Assembly (NCBI GenBank): GCA_023229165.1
Contig: JALNZQ010000068.1
Coordinates: 1 to 11,350, forward strand
Length of the DNA stretch: 11,350 nt
Reading direction: 5' to 3'
Origin: Methanothrix sp.
GTDB lineage: Archaea; Halobacteriota; Methanosarcinia; Methanotrichales; Methanotrichaceae
Position numbers and translations under genes: made by a program. This document shows positions 1 to 5,434 of the stretch, one piece after another. A model generated the notes under the pieces. The model made no database searches. It was not told the origin of the DNA and saw nothing but the letters and a program-made list of their open reading frames with translations. Numbering within the stretch: position 1 is the stretch's first letter; the number at the start of each line of letters is the position of its first letter.

Positions 1-49
1 AATAGTCAGTCATCCGAGACATACCGTTATTCTCGAGGAGATGTTAGCT

Positions 50-664
50 ATGTCTGATAAAAAAATATATTCCCTGCCACCGCTACCCTATGACTACAAT
101 GCCCTTGAGCCGTTTATCTCCGAGGCGCAGCTGCGTCTACATCACGACAAGCACCACGCCGCCTACGTGAACGCAGCCAACGCCATTCTGGAGAGACTGG
201 ATAAGGCTCGCCAGGCGGGAACCGATATGGACATGAAAGCCACCCTAAAAGAGCTGTCCTTCCAGGCAGGAGGTCATGTTCTGCATGGCCTCTTCTGGCG
301 AAATCTGGTACCCGCCGCGAAGGCTGGCAAGGAGCCGGGCGGCGTTCTGGCAGACGTCCTGAAGAATGAGTTCGGATCCTTCGAGCGCTTCAAGAAGGAG
401 TTTTCCGCGGCGGCAGCCAGCACGGAAGGATCGGGCTGGGCGGCTTTAGCCTGGTGCGGCATGACCGGCAGGCCCCTTATTATGCAGATCGAGAAGCACA
501 ATGTGAACGTTTATCCCATGTTTCGCATCCTCATGGTCCTGGATGTCTGGGAGCATGCCTACTATCTGGACTACAAAAATGAGAGGCCCAAGTTTGTGGA
601 GGCCTTCTGGAACATTGTGAACTGGGATGAAGTGAACCGGAGATTGGAGGAGATAATTAAATAA
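50..664 (+). CDS. sod: Superoxide dismutase, archaeal Fe/Mn family
   Basis: Cytoplasmic enzyme converting superoxide to oxygen and hydrogen peroxide. The 204-residue product is of normal family length. Visible metal-site motifs are LHHDKHHAAYVNAA near the N-terminus (first His ligand), GGHVLHGLFW (second His) and DVWEHAYYLDY (Asp and His ligands near the C-terminus). The stretch MQIEKHNVNV places His where bacterial Mn enzymes carry Gln, as in Sulfolobus-type archaeal SODs, so iron or a cambialistic metal is likely but cannot be settled from sequence. An in-frame ATG at 41 directly abuts the GAGGAG at 35-40. The ATG at 50 lies nine bases from that Shine-Dalgarno and is preferred. The gene converges with the lipoprotein gene downstream. 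The window begins too close to the gene to show its promoter. Confidence 0.95.
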   Translation: MSDKKIYSLPPLPYDYNALEPFISEAQLRLHHDKHHAAYVNAANAILERLDKARQAGTDMDMKATLKELSFQAGGHVLHGLFWRNLVPAAKAGKEPGGVLADVLKNEFGSFERFKKEFSAAAASTEGSGWAALAWCGMTGRPLIMQIEKHNVNVYPMFRILMVLDVWEHAYYLDYKNERPKFVEAFWNIVNWDEVNRRLEEIIK

Positions 665-686
665 CCTTTTTTATTAAAAAATATAT
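665..686. terminator. Shared convergent terminator (T-run / A-run)
   Basis: The 22 bases between the stop codons of sod and the lipoprotein gene hold six T (667-672) followed three bases later by six A (676-681). A transcript in either direction therefore ends in a U-run, the usual archaeal intrinsic termination signal. The loop would be too short for a real hairpin, so the T-run itself is the proposed signal. Confidence 0.55.
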
Positions 687-1328
687 TCAGGCCAGTTCAA
701 GTGACCCGATTATCTTGCTGGCATCTTTTGCAAACTCATCGTAGCGATCGTCGGGAGCGTTGTAGGTGAAGACGTAAGCCGCATCACCCTGGACCGTCCA
801 GGCTCTTAGAACTCTGTATTCTAAGCCATCGCTCATAAGGTTATAGACTACGGCATGTCCTGGCTGCCCGCCTATGGGAATATCGCTTTCCGCCAGGATC
901 TTCAGGTCCGGAACTGCTTTTTTCAGGTTGCTTAATGCCGCCTTGCCATACTGGGATAAAGTCAAATTCATGCCTTCAGGCAGCTTTTCAACCTGCAAGG
1001 TTATGTAGATAGAAGAACTGTTCATGTCCTCCCCAGGAGCCAGGAAGCCGGCTACCACTCCCAGCTCGTTGGCATCGGCATCTTGAGCGGTCCAGCCGGA
1101 TGGATAAGTAACGGTGAAACTGTTTTCTGCATTCTCGTAAAGCTGCATCTCTCCCAAGTCCGACAATCCGATGGCACCGGATGTATTCAGCGGTTCATTT
1201 TGAGAATCATCGGCTTGGACCGAACCATCCAGGGAAGCGGGCACGGAACCGTTCTGCGCATAGCATCCTGAAATGATGAAGGCAAAGGTTAGAAGGACCA
1301 ATAGCCCTAAAAAGTGATTGCTTTTCAT
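687..1328 (-). CDS. Secreted lipoprotein with PsbP/DUF1795-like domain
   Basis: A 213-residue protein of unknown exact role, probably attached to the outer face of the membrane. The N-terminus has a basic start (MKSNH), a hydrophobic core (residues 6-19) and a lipobox-like ISGC with Cys22, followed by a polar Ser/Asp/Asn-rich linker to about residue 62. From about residue 63 the sequence ENAENSFTVTYPSGW and the pattern after it resemble the PsbP-like/DUF1795 fold seen in many small archaeal and bacterial lipoproteins. The ATG is preceded by a perfect GAGGTGA (1336-1342 on the minus strand) at seven bases, so the start is secure. It is divergent from nrdD across a 304-base gap. The family call rests on a short motif and the overall pattern; the lipoprotein call is firmer. 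Confidence 0.75.
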   Translation of the reverse strand: MKSNHFLGLLVLLTFAFIISGCYAQNGSVPASLDGSVQADDSQNEPLNTSGAIGLSDLGEMQLYENAENSFTVTYPSGWTAQDADANELGVVAGFLAPGEDMNSSSIYITLQVEKLPEGMNLTLSQYGKAALSNLKKAVPDLKILAESDIPIGGQPGHAVVYNLMSDGLEYRVLRAWTVQGDAAYVFTYNAPDDRYDEFAKDASKIIGSLELA

Positions 1329-1431
1329 TATTTTTTCACCTCAGACAAGATAATAACATGGACTCGATTTTTTTGTGACAAATAGTTTTCGTATTGCATG
1401 CTTTTCGCGCTCCCAAAGTTATATCGATTAC

Positions 1432-1544
1432 TTTCGCTCCGCTTCCGTATGGGTTTAATATTTTCCGCGCAGATTTTGGCCGATCAGTTTATTACTCAGA
1501 GATGATATACCTATAGAAAAATTATGATGAAGTTTGGAGCGAAA
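1432..1544. repeat. Inverted 9-bp repeat TTTCGCTCC / GGAGCGAAA
   Basis: TTTCGCTCC at 1432-1440 is the exact reverse complement of GGAGCGAAA at 1536-1544, 95 bases apart. A partial extra copy (CGCTCC) lies at 1408-1413 and, with a one-base bulge, could pair with TTTGGAGCG. Each full copy reads GGAGCGAAA toward its own gene, so it could be a shared upstream promoter or operator element. It could also be the base of an RNA stem if transcription starts far upstream. Confidence 0.5.
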
Positions 1545-1598
1545 CCCGAATAAACCACGGATGAAATACTGGTATAATAAGTTGATTACTGAGATGAT
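1491..1598 (+). repeat. Imperfect direct repeat ATTACT(CA)GAGATGAT
   Basis: ATTACTCAGAGATGAT at 1491-1506 and ATTACTGAGATGAT at 1585-1598 differ only by two extra bases and are offset by 94 bases. The first overlaps a TATA candidate at 1504-1510. The second lies just downstream of the TATA candidate at 1573-1580. This could be a regulator binding site or a local duplication. Confidence 0.45.
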
Positions 1599-1632
1599 GA
1601 GTTATGTTGCTTTATGGTAGAGGGGATGGGCG

Positions 1633-3909
1633 TTGAGCAGCAGAATTGTGCAGCAGACCCTGGAAGGGCTGGCCGTTTCTGCCATGCCCAGAGTTAGGAC
1701 CACGGACGGCCATCTGCTGGATTGGGATAGAGAGGCCATAGCCAAGCAGCTGCTCAAAGAGACGAAGCTATCTGAACAATTTTACAAAGAGCCGGGCATA
1801 ACCGTGGAAGAGGCCCAGGACATCGCCAAAGAGGTGGAGCGCCGGGTGCGATGGATGAACGTCCAGTACCTGAGCGGCCCGCTCGTGCGCGAGATCATGA
1901 ATGTAATCCTCTTAGAGAGGCACCATACGGAGTGGCGCAACATCTGCACCCGCGTGGGAACTCCGGTCTACGATGCCCACCTCATCGACATCGGTACGGG
2001 CTTTGAGGCCAAGGAGAATGCCAATCTCCAGGAAAATGCCGAGACCAGCCACAAGAAGAAGGCAGACAAGATCAGCAAGGAGCAGTACCTGCTGCTGCTG
2101 CCGCCCCATCTTGCCGACCGCCACCTGGCCGGAGACCTGCACATCCACGATCTGGAGTACTTCGGGACAAGGCCATTCTGCCAGGATTGGGATCTGCGCT
2201 ATTTCTTATACTACGGACTGATGCCCGATGGTCTCGGCACCAAAGCGAGCGTTGCCGGTCCTGCCAAGAAACCGGAGGTGGCCATGCTGCACGCTGTAAA
2301 AGCCCTGGGCAGCGCCCAGACCAACTTCGCGGGAGGGCAGGGCTTCTACAACTTCCTCACCTTCATCGCCCCCTACTTTGAGAGCAAGAGCTATGCCGAG
2401 ATCGTGCAGCTCATGCAGATGTTCGTCTACGAGATGACACAGATGATGGTCGCTCGCGGCGGCCAGCTCGTCTTCTCCTCGGTGCAGCTCACGCCGGGAG
2501 TTCCCAAACTGTGGCGAGACAAGCCTGCCGTTTACGCTGGAAAAGTCTGGAATGGCTCGTCACCTGATGCGCCCCTGAAGAACTACGGACAGTTCGAGCG
2601 CGAAGTCCGTTTAGCCTTCAAAGCCCTCATGGAGGTCATGCTGGCCGGAGACTACTGGGGCAAGCCCTTCAACTTCCCCAAGCCCGAGATCAGCATTGAG
2701 CCGGACTTTATGAAGGAGGACGAGGCCTTCAATGCCGCCCATCCGGATCTGCCCACCTACCAGCAGCTTTACCTCCTGACATTTAAGCTGGCAGCCGAGT
2801 ACGGCACACCATACTTTGACAACCAGCTTCCCGCTTATCGCGGTGCAGGCGAGGGAATATCATGCTACCAGTGCTGCGCGTATCAGTTTGCGGCCACTCA
2901 TGAAAGCGACAGCCAGTTTGAGGACAAGCTATACTTCAAAGATGGCAAGCACTTCTCCATGGGCTCCTGGCAAGTGGTATCCCTCAACTGTCCTCGCGCC
3001 GCTTACCTGGCCAGGGGTGACGATGAGCTGCTCTTCGAGTACCTGCGAGAGCTGATGGACACCTCTGTGGAGATCTTCAAGGTCAAGCGCGAGTGGATGA
3101 ACCAGATCATCAAGAACCACCGCATGCCCTTCGCCACCCAGCAGCCGCGCGACCCGCGCACGGGCGAGAAGGGGTCAGTCGCCGTAGGCCTGGAGGGCCT
3201 GGTCTATACCATCGGCGTGGTGGGCGTCAACGAGATGGTGCAGTTCCACACGGGAAAACAGATGCATGAGTCCAGGGATGCCTGGAAACTGGCCGTACGG
3301 GCCATGACGGAGATGGAGATCTACGCCAAAAAACTCTCTTTGCAGCACGGCATGACCATTGCCCTGGCGCGTACACCCGCGGAAACCACCGCCCAGCGAT
3401 TCGCGGTATCCGATCTTATCCACGAGGAGTTCCGGGACTGTGCGGAGAAGGTTGTCAAAGGCGACCTCGATGCCGTGAAGAAGAATGTTCAGAAGACGCG
3501 CGATCTGCCCGTCTATTACACCAACGGCACTCATCTGCCACCCGGGGCCGACGTGACCATATTCGAAAGGGCAAAACACGAACATGTCTTCTTCCCCATA
3601 GTCGATGGCGGCAACATCTTCCATATCTTCATGGGAGAAGCCACTCCAGACCCCCAGGGCCTGATGGACTTTGGAATGCGCCTGGCCAAAGAGACCCAGA
3701 TCGGCTACTTCACCTTCAGCAGGGATATGACAGTATGCCTGGGATGCGCCAGGGTATCAGGTGGACTGGAAGATAAGTGCCCGAGCTGCGGATCGGAAGA
3801 TGTGGATCACATTAGCCGAATTACCGGATACCTCCAGGCTGTAAGCGGATGGAACAGCGCCAAACGCCAGGAGCTGAAAGACCGAAAAAGATACAACGAA
3901 CTGGCATAG
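1633..3909 (+). CDS. nrdD: Anaerobic (class III) ribonucleoside-triphosphate reductase
   Basis: Oxygen-sensitive glycyl-radical enzyme that makes deoxyribonucleotides from ribonucleoside triphosphates; 758 residues. An ATP-cone-like segment starts at about residue 18 (PRVRTTDGHLLDWDRE). The family signature DLHIHD is at 168-173, followed by FCQDWDLR. A Cys-rich segment CYQCC is at 411-415 and SLNCPR is around Cys453. The C-terminus has four zinc-ligand cysteines (702, 705, 716, 719) and the glycyl-radical motif RITGYL with Gly732. A TAG at 1618 closes the frame upstream, so the start is the TTG at 1633, served by GAGGGGAT seven bases away, or less likely GTG 1648 or ATG 1684. The activase NrdG, which installs the radical, is not next to it. 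A ferredoxin gene follows 82 bases downstream. Which reductant subclass (formate or redoxin/ferredoxin) applies needs alignment of the Cys positions. Confidence 0.93.
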   Translation: MSSRIVQQTLEGLAVSAMPRVRTTDGHLLDWDREAIAKQLLKETKLSEQFYKEPGITVEEAQDIAKEVERRVRWMNVQYLSGPLVREIMNVILLERHHTEWRNICTRVGTPVYDAHLIDIGTGFEAKENANLQENAETSHKKKADKISKEQYLLLLPPHLADRHLAGDLHIHDLEYFGTRPFCQDWDLRYFLYYGLMPDGLGTKASVAGPAKKPEVAMLHAVKALGSAQTNFAGGQGFYNFLTFIAPYFESKSYAEIVQLMQMFVYEMTQMMVARGGQLVFSSVQLTPGVPKLWRDKPAVYAGKVWNGSSPDAPLKNYGQFEREVRLAFKALMEVMLAGDYWGKPFNFPKPEISIEPDFMKEDEAFNAAHPDLPTYQQLYLLTFKLAAEYGTPYFDNQLPAYRGAGEGISCYQCCAYQFAATHESDSQFEDKLYFKDGKHFSMGSWQVVSLNCPRAAYLARGDDELLFEYLRELMDTSVEIFKVKREWMNQIIKNHRMPFATQQPRDPRTGEKGSVAVGLEGLVYTIGVVGVNEMVQFHTGKQMHESRDAWKLAVRAMTEMEIYAKKLSLQHGMTIALARTPAETTAQRFAVSDLIHEEFRDCAEKVVKGDLDAVKKNVQKTRDLPVYYTNGTHLPPGADVTIFERAKHEHVFFPIVDGGNIFHIFMGEATPDPQGLMDFGMRLAKETQIGYFTFSRDMTVCLGCARVSGGLEDKCPSCGSEDVDHISRITGYLQAVSGWNSAKRQELKDRKRYNELA

Positions 3910-3923
3910 GCGGACAAGGCTAA

Positions 3924-3938
3924 CGAAAGGTATATATC
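3924..3938 (+). promoter_or_regulatory. BRE/TATA promoter of the ferredoxin gene
   Basis: CGAAAGG (3924-3930) directly precedes TATATATC (3931-3938), an excellent match to the archaeal TFB recognition element plus TATA box. Transcription should start near 3958-3962, leaving about 30 bases before the ferredoxin ATG. The ferredoxin therefore has its own promoter even if nrdD read-through also occurs. Confidence 0.7.
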
Positions 3939-3956
3939 GGATATACTTACAGGTGG

Positions 3957-3977
3957 ATTTGCCCTAGTGAGGCAAAT
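3957..3977 (+). other. Hairpin in the ferredoxin leader, abutting the RBS
   Basis: ATTTGCC (3957-3963) pairs perfectly with GGCAAAT (3971-3977) around the seven-base loop CTAGTGA. The Shine-Dalgarno GGAGGAG begins at 3979, two bases after the stem. The predicted transcription start lies at the 5' edge of the stem, so it would form the very 5' end of the mRNA. It could protect the message or tune translation; alternatively it could be the 3' hairpin of nrdD, although no T-run follows. Confidence 0.5.
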
Positions 3978-3991
3978 TGGAGGAGTTACTA

Positions 3992-4168
3992 ATGCCTGCA
4001 GTTGTTAACAGAGAGGAATGTGTAAGCTGTGGAACTTGCGTCGAGGAGTGCCCGGAAGAAGCCATCGCCTTGGACGACGAGGAAATAGCAGTTGTAAACA
4101 AGGAAAAGTGCACTGAGTGCAAGACATGCATTGAGGCTTGCCCATCCGAAGCCATCAGCATGGAATAA
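3992..4168 (+). CDS. 2[4Fe-4S] ferredoxin
   Basis: A 58-residue cytoplasmic electron carrier. Two classic cluster motifs are visible: Cys10, 13, 16, 20-Pro and Cys40, 43, 46, 50-Pro, with the usual pseudo-twofold repeat and an acidic surface (DDEE at 28-31). The spacing predicts two low-potential [4Fe-4S] clusters. The ATG at 3992 has GGAGGAG (3979-3985) six bases upstream; a longer in-frame reading from a TTG at 3977 would start within the ribosome-binding site and is rejected. It follows nrdD but has its own BRE/TATA, so a supply of electrons to ribonucleotide reductase is possible, not shown. In methanogens such ferredoxins also serve acetyl-CoA synthase/CODH and many other enzymes. Confidence 0.93.
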   Translation: MPAVVNREECVSCGTCVEECPEEAIALDDEEIAVVNKEKCTECKTCIEACPSEAISME

Positions 4169-4171
4169 ACA

Positions 4172-4193
4172 GTACCATTTAGTACATTTTTTT
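4172..4193 (+). terminator. Terminator after the ferredoxin gene
   Basis: Three bases after the stop codon a short GTAC...GTAC pairing (4172-4175 with 4182-4185, loop CATTTA) is followed by seven consecutive T (4187-4193). The T-run is a typical archaeal termination signal; the four-pair stem is weak and may be incidental. Confidence 0.55.
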
Positions 4194-4203
4194 AGGCATG
4201 CGG

Positions 4204-4854
4204 TTATTTTTCTTTTATGGTCTCGCAGAACTGCTCCCAGTCCAGTGTCGTGGCCACACAACCCGCTTTTAAGAGCAGCACTCCTCGTGCCGGTATGCCA
4301 TGGCGGTGACAGAGATCCAGGCCCTCTTTTACCTCCATATGGCAGCCGACTCCGACGACAGCTCGCGGCCGATATTTCTTGATCATTCTCTTTATGAAGC
4401 TGGAGCCGGGCACGAGGAAGAACCGGTAACCAAGGCTCTCTGCATATTTCTTGGCCTCTCCGGCGCGACAGCGCCCGCAGTTCACGCACTTTATGCCCTC
4501 AGGCGTGAGCTTGGCCGGACACTCTGTGCTGCGAACACATTGAGGCATGAAGATTAATCTCTCAGCACATGGAATCTTCAAGAACTCCTTGTTGTTTATG
4601 TAATTGCGAAGCCGCACTCCAACATCATCTACTATGGAATCATCGGCACGGGAAATCCAGAAGAGAGTCTTTATTACATTCTCGAGAAGAACGATGCCTA
4701 AAAGCATATACCGGGCAGCAAAGAAATTGCCTGTCTTAAAAGAGTAAAGAACAAGCAAAGATACTATTATAGACAAAATCAAGATCAATACGGCTAAAAG
4801 TACTACCGCTTCGCCCACCAGATAGAAGAGCTGGTTTATATACTCGGGAAACAT
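4204..4854 (-). CDS. DUF116 family membrane protein, Cys-rich
   Basis: A 216-residue protein of the uncharacterised DUF116 family found in methanogens and many anaerobes. Two hydrophobic segments (about residues 9-37 and 44-67) anchor it in the membrane, and the rest is probably cytoplasmic. The soluble part carries ten cysteines; the core is MPQC(106)VRSTEC(112)P followed by C123xxC126xxC129, then Cys171, 182, 199 and 210. This spacing suggests an iron-sulfur cluster or zinc site; which one is not determinable here. No good Shine-Dalgarno precedes the ATG, and a TTTATA box sits about 30 bases upstream, so a nearly leaderless mRNA is likely. It converges with the ferredoxin gene and diverges from rps15. 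No function is assigned. Confidence 0.85.
   Translation of the reverse strand: MFPEYINQLFYLVGEAVVLLAVLILILSIIVSLLVLYSFKTGNFFAARYMLLGIVLLENVIKTLFWISRADDSIVDDVGVRLRNYINNKEFLKIPCAERLIFMPQCVRSTECPAKLTPEGIKCVNCGRCRAGEAKKYAESLGYRFFLVPGSSFIKRMIKKYRPRAVVGVGCHMEVKEGLDLCHRHGIPARGVLLLKAGCVATTLDWEQFCETIKEK
4835..4842 (+). promoter_or_regulatory. Candidate TATA box for the rps15 operon
   Basis: TTTATATA is an exact methanogen box-A consensus and lies inside the 5' end of the opposing DUF116 gene. Transcription would start near 4864, giving rps15 a leader of about 115 bases. A weaker alternative, TTTTTTATC at 4912-4920, would give a leader of about 35 bases. The sequence alone does not decide between them. 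Confidence 0.35.
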
Positions 4855-4880
4855 GACATTGCCTTGAAAAACACCCAGCC

Positions 4881-4887
4881 TATAAAT
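4881..4887 (-). promoter_or_regulatory. TATA box of the DUF116 gene
   Basis: On the minus strand ATTTATA reads from 4887 to 4881, with its centre about 30 bases before the ATG at 4854. The usual archaeal spacing puts the transcription start about three bases before the start codon, consistent with the missing Shine-Dalgarno. Supported by position and consensus only. Confidence 0.45.
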
Positions 4888-4919
4888 CAGTTACCTACAG
4901 AGCGGCGCAAGTTTTTTAT

Positions 4920-4935
4920 CCCACCTAGCAGTGGG
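4920..4935 (+). other. GC-rich hairpin in the rps15 leader
   Basis: CCCAC (4920-4924) pairs with GTGGG (4931-4935) around a six-base loop CTAGCA, 43 bases before the rps15 start codon. It would be in the leader if transcription starts at the TTTATATA-driven site. Bacterial uS15 represses its own mRNA through leader structures; whether this hairpin has such a role here is speculation. Confidence 0.35.
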
Positions 4936-4978
4936 CATTATACCTTCGCCTTTATGAAATTTAATGAGGACTATAAAG

Positions 4979-5434
4979 ATGGCTAAAATGCACAGCAGAA
5001 AAAAGGGCTCCTCTCGATCCAGACCACCCACGGTTGCTAAAGTACCCGCGTGGTCCGATGTATCCAGCGAGGAGCTGGAAAAGACAATCATGAAGCTGCA
5101 CGAGAGCGGCATGCCTCCCAGCCGCATTGGCCTCACCCTGCGAGATCAGTACGGAGTGCCCAGCACCAAATTAGTCTTGGGCAAGAACATAACCGGCTTC
5201 CTGAAGGAGAACAAAGTCCTGCCTGATATCCCAGAGGATCTCACCAATCTGATGAGGAAAGCTCTGCACGTCCGCAAGCACATCAAGGCCAACAAGAAGG
5301 ACGTCCATAACAAGAGATCCCTGCACCTCACCGAGAACAAGGTTCGAAGATTGGTAAAATACTATCATGACTCCGGGCGATTGGCGCCGGATTGGACTTA
5401 CTCGCCTGAGACGGCTGAGATCCTCATCTCATGA
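4979..5434 (+). CDS. rps15: Ribosomal protein uS15 (archaeal S15)
   Basis: Small-subunit ribosomal protein that binds the central domain of 16S rRNA. The 151-residue length and the N-terminus MAKMHSRKKG match the archaeal/eukaryotic form, which carries about 60 extra N-terminal residues compared with bacterial S15. The conserved core runs through GMPPSRIGLTLRDQYGVPS and the C-terminal LTENKVRRLVKYYHDSGRLA. The ATG at 4979 is chosen over an in-frame ATG at 4964 because it restores the conserved N-terminus and has TGAGGA (4965-4970) at suitable distance. It is the first gene of a run of four; its TGA overlaps the next ATG. As the lead gene, it probably sets operon expression in step with ribosome synthesis. 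Confidence 0.97.
   Translation: MAKMHSRKKGSSRSRPPTVAKVPAWSDVSSEELEKTIMKLHESGMPPSRIGLTLRDQYGVPSTKLVLGKNITGFLKENKVLPDIPEDLTNLMRKALHVRKHIKANKKDVHNKRSLHLTENKVRRLVKYYHDSGRLAPDWTYSPETAEILIS

Larger units (their letters stand above)
1329..1632. promoter_or_regulatory. Divergent promoter region, lipoprotein / nrdD
   Basis: This 304-base gap contains no convincing gene or tRNA. For nrdD (+) the TATA-like candidates are TATAATAA at 1573-1580 (predicted start near 1603, about 30 bases of leader), GATATAC at 1504-1510 and TTTAATATT at 1453-1461. For the lipoprotein (-) the best candidate is GATATAAC at 1425-1418, giving a leader of roughly 65 bases. The nonamer GGAGCGAAA occurs once on each strand (1536-1544 plus, 1440-1432 minus), and ATTACT...GAGATGAT occurs twice directly. 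No palindrome resembling a bacterial NrdR box was seen. Which TATA is used is undecided. Confidence 0.45.

Noticed and set aside
667..681. Rho-independent hairpin between sod and the lipoprotein gene
   Set aside because: The complementary T and A runs are separated by too few bases to fold; only the T-run signal is retained.
1329..1632. Possible tRNA or small RNA gene in the divergent gap
   Set aside because: No cloverleaf, T-loop GTTCRA or CCA end is recognisable; the long-range 9-bp pairing alone does not make an RNA gene.
3175..3624. Minus-strand frame of 149 codons inside nrdD
   Set aside because: Fully antisense to conserved nrdD sequence; an effect of GC-biased codon positions.
3989..4489. 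Minus-strand frame of 166 codons across the DUF116 and ferredoxin genes
   Set aside because: It overlaps DUF116 in another frame and runs antisense through the whole ferredoxin; low-complexity Arg-rich translation with no recognisable domain.
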